Assembly (NCBI GenBank): GCA_007128495.1
Contig: SKXH01000091.1
Coordinates: 1 to 23,989, forward strand
Source of the DNA: Bacteroidota bacterium
GTDB taxonomy: Bacteria; Bacteroidota; Ignavibacteria; T3Sed10-11
DNA: 23,989 bases
Direction: 5' to 3'
Position 1 is the stretch's first letter. Each line of letters opens with the position of its first letter. Below are positions 1-5,581 of this stretch, piece after piece. The notes under the pieces are model-generated. The model ran no database searches, was not told the origin of the DNA, and saw nothing but the letters and a program-made list of their open reading frames with translations. The position numbers and the translations under genes are program-made.

Positions 1-304
1 CGAACGGACATCCTAACATGCAATACCGGCATCCCATACAGCGGGATTCTTCGTAGAGCACCGCTCCGTTCTCATCCTTTGTAAACGCCCCAACGGGACA
101 TACCGATTTACACGCCGGATCTTCGCAGTGCATACACTGTTTTCTGACGTAATAACCGTTTCTCTCCTGTACAACAGTGTATGTATTAGCATTCAGCACT
201 TGATCATCAGTATCGGGAAGGTCGTTGGCTTCTTTACACGCCCATTTGCACAGGTCGCAGCCAATACACCTTTTAATATCTATTAAAACCGCTTTTCGTT
301 CCAT
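1..304 (-). CDS. 4Fe-4S dicluster electron-transfer subunit (NrfC/PsrB/HybA-like), 3' end outside window
   Basis: The visible 101 codons from the ATG at 304 carry three cysteine groups. C13, C16, C19 and C23 (CIGCDLCKWAC) form the first cluster; C57, C60, C65 and C69 (CMHCEDPACKSVCP) follow; C89, C92, C95 and C99 (CMGCRYCMLGCP) come last. This is the spacing of Fe-S subunits in complex iron-sulfur molybdoenzymes and related quinone-linked complexes, which pass electrons between a catalytic subunit and an NrfD-type membrane subunit. No Tat or Sec signal is visible, so the protein is either cytoplasmic or exported with a partner. A weak SD (AAGG) lies about 12 nt before the ATG. The gene is downstream of two GcvH-like genes in the same direction but behind a terminator, so it probably starts its own transcript. 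The family is clear; the exact complex is unknown because its partners lie outside the window. Confidence 0.9.
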   Translation of the reverse strand, partial: MERKAVLIDIKRCIGCDLCKWACKEANDLPDTDDQVLNANTYTVVQERNGYYVRKQCMHCEDPACKSVCPVGAFTKDENGAVLYEESRCMGCRYCMLGCPF

Positions 305-338
305 AATTCATTTCCTTGAGATTTTTATTTTCGGAAAT

Positions 339-353
339 ATTCTACTGTAGAAT
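339..353. promoter_or_regulatory. 15-bp inverted repeat, candidate operator before the Fe-S gene
   Basis: ATTCTAC-T-GTAGAAT is a perfect inverted repeat with 7-bp arms and one central base. It lies 34 bp upstream of the ATG of the Fe-S subunit, between that start and the terminator of the preceding operon. It is too short and lacks a T-tract for a terminator, so an operator for a dimeric repressor is the simplest reading. The regulator is unknown. Confidence 0.35.
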
Positions 354-455
354 TATCCAAATATTATGCCAATTTTTTAAACACTAAAATTCCGGCTTTA
401 GCGCTATTTTTGGATAAAAATACAAGATAGAATAGTCTTTTTTGTTAATTTTAAG

Positions 456-509
456 AAAAAACCGGAGCCCAATACGCTATTTTAAGACTATGGTATCGCA
501 CTCCGGTTT
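456..509 (-). terminator. Intrinsic terminator after the GcvH-like pair
   Basis: On the minus strand a 9-bp stem (AAACCGGAG, 501-509 with 459-467) closes a long loop containing a weaker inner stem. It is followed by a T-tract (A-run 456-461 on the plus strand). It sits 26 bp after the stop of the second GcvH-like gene and ends that transcript before the Fe-S gene. Confidence 0.8.
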
Positions 510-534
510 ATCCCATTTAATACTGGCAGACCCA

Positions 535-1215
535 TTATGCCTTATTCAAAAACTCGTTCTGGAATTTATCCCAGGCGTCATCGCTCATATGGGTAAGAAC
601 TCCCTCGACAGGAGCACCACCGTCTTGCAGTGTTTGTCCTACGAGTTTGTTCTCAAAGTTTGCCCCCGTAAAGAAGCCGGCCAGCCGGTCTACTTCCTCC
701 CGTGCCCAGGATTTTGCAGTTTCGGCAATATTCAACTTTTTCAGGTTATCGATCAGGTTAGTCGGCTTAACGGCACATACCCAACTTTCATTATACGGAT
801 TGTCTTTAATGGATTGAGGATCACCCGCTACCTTTTCATTAAACATCTCAACCTTGCCATCTACCGGCGCAACTATTTCAGCTTTCCGGTTTCCCTGCCG
901 TAACACAATCAACGGATCGCCTTGCTTCACCTCACCACCGAGATTTTTAACTTCAACACCGTCTATTTTACCGACCAGCTTATTCAAGAAGTCGTCCATA
1001 CCTACTTTAACCCAGCCATCCTGTGTAATTGCCGCCCAGCTGTGTCCCGGATGGAAAAACAAACCCTCAGGGACAGATATTGCTGAAATTGGATTCACTT
1101 TGTTTAGTTTATTCGGCTCCATAGCCATTGCGGTTTTTCGTTCTTGTATTCTTTGATATGCAAAGTCAATTCCTAAGAATGCTACTATCGTCACGACTAC
1201 AAATATTGCTACCAT
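535..1215 (-). CDS. Membrane-anchored GcvH-like (lipoyl-domain fold) protein, lipoyl lysine replaced by Asn
   Basis: The protein has 226 aa: one N-terminal membrane segment (about residues 2-17), then a GcvH-like domain (about 55-155) and a C-terminal extension. The GcvH signature is seen in FHPGHSWAAI, VKVGMDDF, QGDPLIVLRQ, APVDGKV and the KP..L.DNL tail. Aligned on the conserved Pro-Val-x-Gly, the residue eight before the Pro, where GcvH has its lipoyl Lys, is Asn109; the nearest Lys is two residues later. Start choice: a GTG at 1224 would add three residues, but the ATG at 1215 has the SD GAGGTGA in front and gives MVAIF, matching MVAIL of the upstream paralogue. It lies 33 bp after that paralogue, so the two are co-transcribed. 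Length (GcvH is about 130 aa), membrane anchor and lost lysine make a role in glycine cleavage unlikely. A structural role in a membrane redox complex is inference. Confidence 0.8.
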   Translation of the reverse strand: MVAIFVVVTIVAFLGIDFAYQRIQERKTAMAMEPNKLNKVNPISAISVPEGLFFHPGHSWAAITQDGWVKVGMDDFLNKLVGKIDGVEVKNLGGEVKQGDPLIVLRQGNRKAEIVAPVDGKVEMFNEKVAGDPQSIKDNPYNESWVCAVKPTNLIDNLKKLNIAETAKSWAREEVDRLAGFFTGANFENKLVGQTLQDGGAPVEGVLTHMSDDAWDKFQNEFLNKA

Positions 1216-1248
1216 GGTTCTCACCTCTTATGATTTATTTATTATTTT

Positions 1249-1908
1249 CTATTTATTGTTTTCTTCCATAAAAAATTCATCTAAAACTTCATTCCACTCT
1301 TCGTCTGTCAACAAATCGCCAGCATTTTCAATTAATTCTCCACCGTCCTGACAAACCGGACCAACCTCAGTTGCATAGCGTGTTACAAATTGCGCCCGTG
1401 CATTTTCAAGCCACCTCTTTGCGGTCTCACCGTGCAACAGGTTTTTCAAATTCTTCCGTAATGAAAACGGCTTGATCTTCAATATCCACCCGTCACCATT
1501 CGTTGCCTCATTAATCTTCGACGGGTCTTTCAAGAGTTTCTCATTGACATCGACAACATTACCTTCCACAGGAGCGCTTTGCGTAAGTTTTCTTTTACCC
1601 CGGTATAGTTTCCATGCCGGTTGTCCTTGTTGCAGATAACTTCCGACTTTCGGAACATCAATCCTATTGGACTTCCCGAAAACCTTTTTCGCAAATTCAT
1701 CTATTCCTACAGTCACAACATCATCGGTTACCTTCGCCCACGAATGAGTGGGGTGATAATATGTGCTGGATACTATCGATACCGGCTTTTCCTTTATTAC
1801 CGGTTCAGGGGTAACTTCAGCGGCTTGCTGAGTTTGCGCTTTTCGTTTCATAATATAATCTATTGTGAGGAACACTATCACTGTCAGTATGAATAATATT
1901 GCTACCAT
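1249..1908 (-). CDS. Membrane-anchored GcvH-like protein, paralogue keeping a Lys at the lipoyl position
   Basis: The protein has 219 aa: N-terminal membrane segment (about 2-18), a Lys/Gln/Glu-rich linker, and a GcvH-like domain (about 50-155: YHPTHSWAKV, VTVGIDEFA, QGQPAWKLYRGKRK, SAPVEGNVVDVNE, GDGWILKIKP). Lys105 is eight residues before the Pro of PVEG, the position of the GcvH lipoyl Lys. Its setting is basic (RGKRK) and lacks the usual Glu three residues before, so lipoylation is uncertain. A 60-residue C-terminal extension holds VCQDGGEL and DEEWNEVLDEFF, both echoed in the downstream copy (LQDGGAPV, DDAWDKFQNEFL). The start is well supported by the SD AGAGGAGGT. It is the first gene of a two-gene operon. 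Such GcvH-like proteins are known outside the glycine cleavage system, but I cannot assign this one a reaction. Confidence 0.8.
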   Translation of the reverse strand: MVAILFILTVIVFLTIDYIMKRKAQTQQAAEVTPEPVIKEKPVSIVSSTYYHPTHSWAKVTDDVVTVGIDEFAKKVFGKSNRIDVPKVGSYLQQGQPAWKLYRGKRKLTQSAPVEGNVVDVNEKLLKDPSKINEATNGDGWILKIKPFSLRKNLKNLLHGETAKRWLENARAQFVTRYATEVGPVCQDGGELIENAGDLLTDEEWNEVLDEFFMEENNK

Positions 1909-1915
1909 TTTCCTA

Positions 1916-1941
1916 ACCTCCTCTCAGACTTTCGATCTGAG
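1916..1941 (-). promoter_or_regulatory. Shine-Dalgarno with adjoining 5'-UTR hairpin of the GcvH-like operon
   Basis: On the minus strand CTCAGA (1941-1936) pairs with TCTGAG (1928-1923) around a 7-nt loop. The 3' arm overlaps the start of the SD AGAGGAGGT (1924-1916), so folding could partly hide the ribosome site. Whether this is regulatory or chance cannot be told from sequence. Confidence 0.4.
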
Positions 1942-2114
1942 CTTATTTTTTTTATTCTTGTTATCTAATCTCAAATTCACTTTAGATATATTGCAAAGTA
2001 TCTGCCAAAAAGGTGAGAGGTGATTGGTGTTGGCTGTAAGTGCTTGTTTATTAATAGATTATGGCGATCAAGTTGTGCAGAATTAAATGATGGGAAAACT
2101 AAGTTAGTGGGGAT

Positions 2115-2139
2115 ATATTCAACACGCAGCGTTGAATAT
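2115..2139. repeat. 25-bp inverted repeat ATATTCAAC-N7-GTTGAATAT
   Basis: The 9-bp arms are perfect (2115-2123 and 2131-2139) with the 7-nt spacer ACGCAGC. A further GTTGAAT occurs about 50 bp downstream (near 2186). The symmetry suggests a protein-binding site or a degenerate mobile-element end. It lies about 210 bp upstream of the GcvH-like operon start. Confidence 0.4.
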
Positions 2140-2359
2140 TGCAACAATGGCGCTATAAACAACTGTATTTATTGAATTTAATGTATTGTTGAATTATTCA
2201 GCAAATGATTCGCATTTTTCAACAGTATTCGGTTGGGCCTTTGAATATCGAGGAATAACCTGAGTTTTCTCTAAAAAAAGTATATTTACCTAATTAAAGC
2301 CAAGATTTCACTGATTTTTTTGTCAAATCAAAAATTAAATTATACCATTTTCAATTCTT

Positions 2360-2371
2360 CGGCACGTGCCG
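2360..2371. repeat. Perfect 12-bp GC-rich palindrome CGGCACGTGCCG
   Basis: A perfectly self-complementary 12-mer sits in an otherwise strongly AT-rich stretch. The central CACGTG and the contrast in base composition make a protein-binding site plausible. No gene starts within 400 bp, so its target is unclear. Confidence 0.4.
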
Positions 2372-2396
2372 CTCTATCATTTTAAATATATATATT

Positions 2397-2464
2397 GAGG
2401 TGGCACTCCGTAAAGCGGAGCAAGCGTGTAATCAGTGGTGGAGCTACCTCTTTAGAGTTAGCTC
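2397..2464. repeat. Compact hairpin element with two mutually exclusive folds
   Basis: Read on the plus strand, GAGGTGGC (2397-2404) can pair with GCTACCTC (2443-2450; one G-T pair), enclosing the hairpin CTCCG-TAAAG-CGGAG (2406-2420). Alternatively GAGCTA (2441-2446) pairs with TAGCTC (2459-2464) around CTCT/AGAG. The two folds share bases 2443-2450. No adjacent gene is an obvious target. It could be a small structured RNA or a decayed palindromic repeat; similar GC hairpins occur near 17570 and 19930. Confidence 0.35.
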
Positions 2465-2471
2465 ATATCTC

Positions 2472-2533
2472 AAAATAAAAAAGGCGGGTACCGTTCCAAT
2501 GCAACTAAGACATTGGTAATGATATCCCGCCTT
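2472..2533 (-). terminator. Intrinsic terminator of the OmpA-like gene
   Basis: On the minus strand AAGGCGGG (2533-2526) pairs with CCCGCCTT (2488-2481). An inner stem CCAATG/CATTGG (2496-2501 with 2511-2516) extends the hairpin. The T-tract TTTTTTATTTT follows. It starts 24 bp after the OmpA-like stop codon. Confidence 0.85.
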
Positions 2534-2557
2534 CAATTTTGGTTCAGGTTGTTTATG

Positions 2558-3790
2558 CTATTCCGCAACCCACAATTCGACATCCACCCGTCGATTTAAA
2601 CGTCTTCCTTCAGTAGTTTCGTTTGTCGCGATGGGTTCATTCTCGCCCATTCCTATTGTTGAAATTCTTTCGGTCGATATACCCTGGTCTATCAGGTAGT
2701 TTGCCACGCTCTGTGCACGCCGCTCCGATAGCCGCTGGTTATACTCTGCCGGCCCCGTTGAATCTGTATGACCGATCACCCGAACCCGGTATCGCGGCTC
2801 ATCTGTCAATTTACCGATAAGCTCATCAAGCACAGCCATAGCTTGTTCGTTTAGTTGAGGTGAATCAAAGGCAAACACAATATCGGCATCCAACCGGATA
2901 GATATTATGCTTTCGAGTCCCGCAATTCGAGCATCCTGTTCTTTAAACATTTCTTCAAATGTTTCAATGCGACTGTTCTGTTCTTCGATTTTACTGAGTA
3001 CACCGGCTAATTTTTCGTCTCTCTCCGCATCCCGCTGTTCAAGTTCCGCTATTTTCTCGTCTGCATCTCTTAATTCTCTGTCATACCGATCCAACTGCTC
3101 ATCGACATATTTCCCTCTCGGATGCCAGCTTACATGCTTAGCACCGCTCCTGCCGATATTTATGGATATGCCGGCAAGAAATTGTCCCCACGTATCGCGG
3201 GTAAACCGGCCCGGTGTCGCATCGATAAAATCGGTATTAGCGAGTTGGTATTCGTAACCCGCAAATACATCAATCGTTGAGTTTATGTGAAATTTAAATC
3301 CAAGCGAAGCCATATAAGTCGATACAGTAAAATCCCTATCTGCTCCGTCGACCACTTCGATATCATTTATCATCCGCCCGAACCCCATCGAAATATATGG
3401 GTTTACCCGTGAACCGATGCCGTAAGTTTGGAATATGTTATTCAGATATGCAATTCCACGCACGGTAAATTGCCAGTACTCGTTCCGAAACGGGTCCGGT
3501 TCCTCATCCCGGTCGAACAATCCCCTGTAAACTGCAAACTCAAAGCTCACAGGTTGTGTGACGGCATAGGCGATACTTCCACCGAATACAGGATTGTAGC
3601 CGGCACTTCGATCGAACTGACCGCCGAGCGTCATCCAACGTCCACCCGCTTTTGCTACGTTCGTACCCCCGATCAGACTGACGCTCAGTCGTTTGACACC
3701 GGGATTATCACCGGCATAGACCGAATGGTATGAGGAAAAAACTATTGCAAATAGTAATAGGAAAATTCCAATTCTTTTGATTAATTTCAT
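2558..3790 (-). CDS. OmpA-family outer-membrane protein with barrel, coiled coil and peptidoglycan-binding domain
   Basis: The protein has 410 aa. A Sec signal peptide (1-26, cleavage likely after VYA) precedes an N-terminal beta-barrel-like region (about 33-215, alternating strands, ending in WGQFLAGISINIG). A charged heptad-type coiled coil follows (about 226-296, AELEQRDAERDEKLAGVL), then an OmpA C-terminal domain (about 300-410). The peptidoglycan (diaminopimelate) contacts are visible as Asp343 in GHTDSTG and the Arg pair in LSERRAQ (357-358). The protein should tie the outer membrane to the cell wall; the coiled coil probably spans the periplasm. It has its own terminator and is divergent from the barrel gene at 3952. 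No SD precedes the ATG, but the signal peptide supports this start. Confidence 0.93.
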   Translation of the reverse strand: MKLIKRIGIFLLLFAIVFSSYHSVYAGDNPGVKRLSVSLIGGTNVAKAGGRWMTLGGQFDRSAGYNPVFGGSIAYAVTQPVSFEFAVYRGLFDRDEEPDPFRNEYWQFTVRGIAYLNNIFQTYGIGSRVNPYISMGFGRMINDIEVVDGADRDFTVSTYMASLGFKFHINSTIDVFAGYEYQLANTDFIDATPGRFTRDTWGQFLAGISINIGRSGAKHVSWHPRGKYVDEQLDRYDRELRDADEKIAELEQRDAERDEKLAGVLSKIEEQNSRIETFEEMFKEQDARIAGLESIISIRLDADIVFAFDSPQLNEQAMAVLDELIGKLTDEPRYRVRVIGHTDSTGPAEYNQRLSERRAQSVANYLIDQGISTERISTIGMGENEPIATNETTEGRRLNRRVDVELWVAE

Positions 3791-3951
3791 ATATATTCTA
3801 AAGTGATAATTTCTAAATGAAATATGCGCATAGCCGCCTATATATAGCTATTTTGATGTAGGGGTTATACATATAGTGTAACAAATCATATTTTAAAAAT
3901 CAATATTAGAATATTTTAATAAAACCAATACAAAGGGAATACAAAATAAAT
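3791..3951. promoter_or_regulatory. Divergent promoter region between two outer-membrane protein genes
   Basis: This 161-bp AT-rich stretch must hold promoters for the OmpA-like gene (minus) and the barrel gene (plus). It contains an imperfect inverted repeat GTTATAC-N5-GTGTAAC (3864-3882) and AATATT-AG-AATATT (3902-3915), either of which could bind a shared regulator. No promoter match can be claimed by eye. Confidence 0.4.
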
Positions 3952-4671
3952 ATGAAAACAATGTTTACCTTTCTCGTAGTTGTTGCAATCGGTATTATAA
4001 TAACAAAGAATATCGAGGCACAAGAGGTACAGTTCGGACTTGATTTTCAGATCGGAGCTGCCCAGGGTGAATTTAAGGATCAGCTTGATAACAGACCGGG
4101 TATCGGTATGGGTGGAATGGCAGGATATCGCTTTGGGCAATTGCCCGTTATGTTTGGCATCGACTTAGGGTTTATGAATTTTGGGAAGGAAACACGGGAT
4201 GAACCGCTCAGTTCCACCATTCCCGACCTCCGGGTGGAGGTCGAGAACAGCTATAATTTATTTCACGGAGACTTGCTGTTTCGATTGATGCCCGCAGAAA
4301 TGGCGATAAGACCATATATAGACGGTTTGTTCGGTTTAAATTACTTCTTTACCGAAACAGTGTTAAGAGAGCGGGGAGGCGATGAAGATATAATTCGCGA
4401 TACCAACTTCAAGGATACCTCGCTGAGTTATGGATTAGGAGCCGGGGTACAATTCAGAATATATAGTTACGACGGATCGAATGACGAAAATGGCTCCAGT
4501 CTCCCGTACACTGTTCACATCAATTTGCTGAGCAGATATATGGTAGGCCGGGAAGCGGAATATCTCCGGGAGGGTTCCATCATACGTGAAAACGGAAATG
4601 TAACGTATGACGTAATACAATCAACAACCGATCTGCTTTACTTTAAGTTAGGGTTGATAGTAAGTTTTTAG
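3952..4671 (+). CDS. Small outer-membrane beta-barrel protein
   Basis: The protein has 239 aa with a signal peptide (about 1-23, ending IEAQ). The mature part has short alternating hydrophobic strands rich in Gly and aromatics (FGLDFQIGAAQGEF, GMGGMAGYRFG, IRPYIDGLFGLNYFF, LSYGLGAGVQFRI) and a terminal strand ending in LGLIVSF, the C-terminal Phe expected for BAM-dependent insertion. This is the pattern of 8- to 10-strand barrels of the OmpX/opacity/porin_fam type. The substrate or function is unknown. A weak SD (AAAGGGAA) lies about 14 nt before the ATG. It is followed by another barrel gene on the same strand, 176 bp away. Confidence 0.85.
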   Translation: MKTMFTFLVVVAIGIIITKNIEAQEVQFGLDFQIGAAQGEFKDQLDNRPGIGMGGMAGYRFGQLPVMFGIDLGFMNFGKETRDEPLSSTIPDLRVEVENSYNLFHGDLLFRLMPAEMAIRPYIDGLFGLNYFFTETVLRERGGDEDIIRDTNFKDTSLSYGLGAGVQFRIYSYDGSNDENGSSLPYTVHINLLSRYMVGREAEYLREGSIIRENGNVTYDVIQSTTDLLYFKLGLIVSF

Positions 4672-4735
4672 GGTGATTGATTTTAACACCTATTTTTACT
4701 TATATTAGTAATTTATAAGTAAATCCTTGCACAAA

Positions 4736-4762
4736 AGGCAAAATTATTTTGCTTAAACTTTT
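4736..4762 (+). terminator. Weak candidate terminator between the two barrel genes
   Basis: GGCAAAA (4737-4743) pairs with TTTTGCT (4747-4753) around a 3-nt loop, one pair being G-T. CTTTT follows at 4758-4762. The stem is AT-rich, so termination would be weak and the downstream barrel gene may be partly co-transcribed. Confidence 0.3.
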
Positions 4763-4847
4763 GGTTGCGCCTGTTTGCCGGCTTTTTGGCGAGGTTGCAC
4801 CGCATTGGACGTAGGTTAATCAATTTCAAACCCTGTATTTATTTTAT

Positions 4848-5576
4848 ATGATTCAGAATTTTAAGCGAACATTTTTTACATTATTTCTTACCGTATCAAT
4901 TCTTACTATCGCTCAATCACAAATCTTTGAACTCGGTCTCAAATCTGGTGTGAACCTATCATATTTCCACGGAGACCAATATTCGATTATCGAAGAGGAT
5001 GTACAACTCATTCTTGACCCTGAAACCACAGTACGTTTTACCGGAGGAATAATAGCACGGTTGAACATTACCTCTATATTCTCAATTCAAACCGAGATAC
5101 TGTATAGCACGAAAGGGGCCAGGTTTCAAGAAGACATTGTTGTACGCGGACAGGAATTAAGCTTCGACGGTGGGGTAACTCTGGGTTATATTGAAATACC
5201 TCTTATTATGCGTTTATCAACCACCCGTCCCGATCGTGGACCGCTATTTTATGACAGACCCGGTTTTACATTTAATGCATATGGAGGCGGTATAGCAGCA
5301 TACCGTACACGATCAACCTTCGGTGGTGAGCTTACCGGCGATCTCTTCGGCGTCCCCTTTGATGAGGTATTTAAAAACCGTGTATGGTATCAATTCAAAG
5401 ATATTGATTACGGAATAGTCGTCGGAACCGGTTTGGAATATGGTGCCGATGATTCGATAAAATATTTGCTCGATATACGATATACCCTGGGGCTGATGGA
5501 TATCGGAGATGACCCTCAAACAAATTTCAGTTTACAAAATGGAAATATTTCGATTAGTGCAGGAGTGATGTTTTAA
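4848..5576 (+). CDS. PorT-like outer-membrane beta-barrel protein (OMP_b-brl_2 type)
   Basis: The protein has 242 aa, with a signal peptide (about 1-24, ILTIAQSQ). The mature start GLKSGVNLSYFHGD and the strand LNITSIFSIQTEILYSTKGA are the typical opening of the PorT/OMP_b-brl_2 family, which is abundant in Bacteroidota and relatives. Later strands include GYIEIPLIMRLST, and the protein ends ISAGVMF with a C-terminal Phe. Most members have no assigned function; PorT itself belongs to a type IX secretion setting, but no other such gene is visible here. It ends 5 bp before the stop of the convergent 4,6-dehydratase gene. Confidence 0.88.
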   Translation: MIQNFKRTFFTLFLTVSILTIAQSQIFELGLKSGVNLSYFHGDQYSIIEEDVQLILDPETTVRFTGGIIARLNITSIFSIQTEILYSTKGARFQEDIVVRGQELSFDGGVTLGYIEIPLIMRLSTTRPDRGPLFYDRPGFTFNAYGGGIAAYRTRSTFGGELTGDLFGVPFDEVFKNRVWYQFKDIDYGIVVGTGLEYGADDSIKYLLDIRYTLGLMDIGDDPQTNFSLQNGNISISAGVMF

Positions 5577-5581
5577 GAATT

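Larger units (their letters stand above)
1942..2480. other. Gene-free AT-rich stretch upstream of the GcvH-like operon
   Basis: This 539-bp stretch shows no convincing coding sequence. A 61-codon open frame at 1977-2162 (minus) has no SD and no recognisable motif, and I regard it as chance. The stretch should contain the promoter of the GcvH-like operon near 1942-2010, but I see no clear -35/-10 pair. It holds three separate palindromic elements, listed individually. No transposase fragment was recognised. Confidence 0.5.

Noticed and set aside
442..1156. Plus-strand open frames across the GcvH-like gene
   Set aside because: They run opposite to a gene with clear domain matches and show no motif of their own; the same applies to the other opposite-strand frames across lepA, DUF2723 and the dehydratase.
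535..1908. Genuine glycine cleavage H proteins
   Set aside because: Both have a membrane anchor and extra C-terminal domain, lack the E-S-V-K-A lipoylation context, and no gcvP or gcvT is nearby.
1923..1955. Plus-strand terminator (hairpin plus T-run) before the GcvH-like operon
   Set aside because: No plus-strand gene ends upstream; the hairpin is better read as part of the minus-strand 5'-UTR next to the SD.
2115..2139. Possible integron attC site, because ATTCAAC and GTTGAAT match RYYYAAC and GTTRRRY
   Set aside because: The two core-like sites are only 7 nt apart, too close for attC, and no integrase or cassette array is visible.
1977..2162. 61-residue open frame on the minus strand in the intergenic stretch
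   Set aside because: No SD, no recognisable motif, and it contains a perfect inverted repeat; most likely chance.
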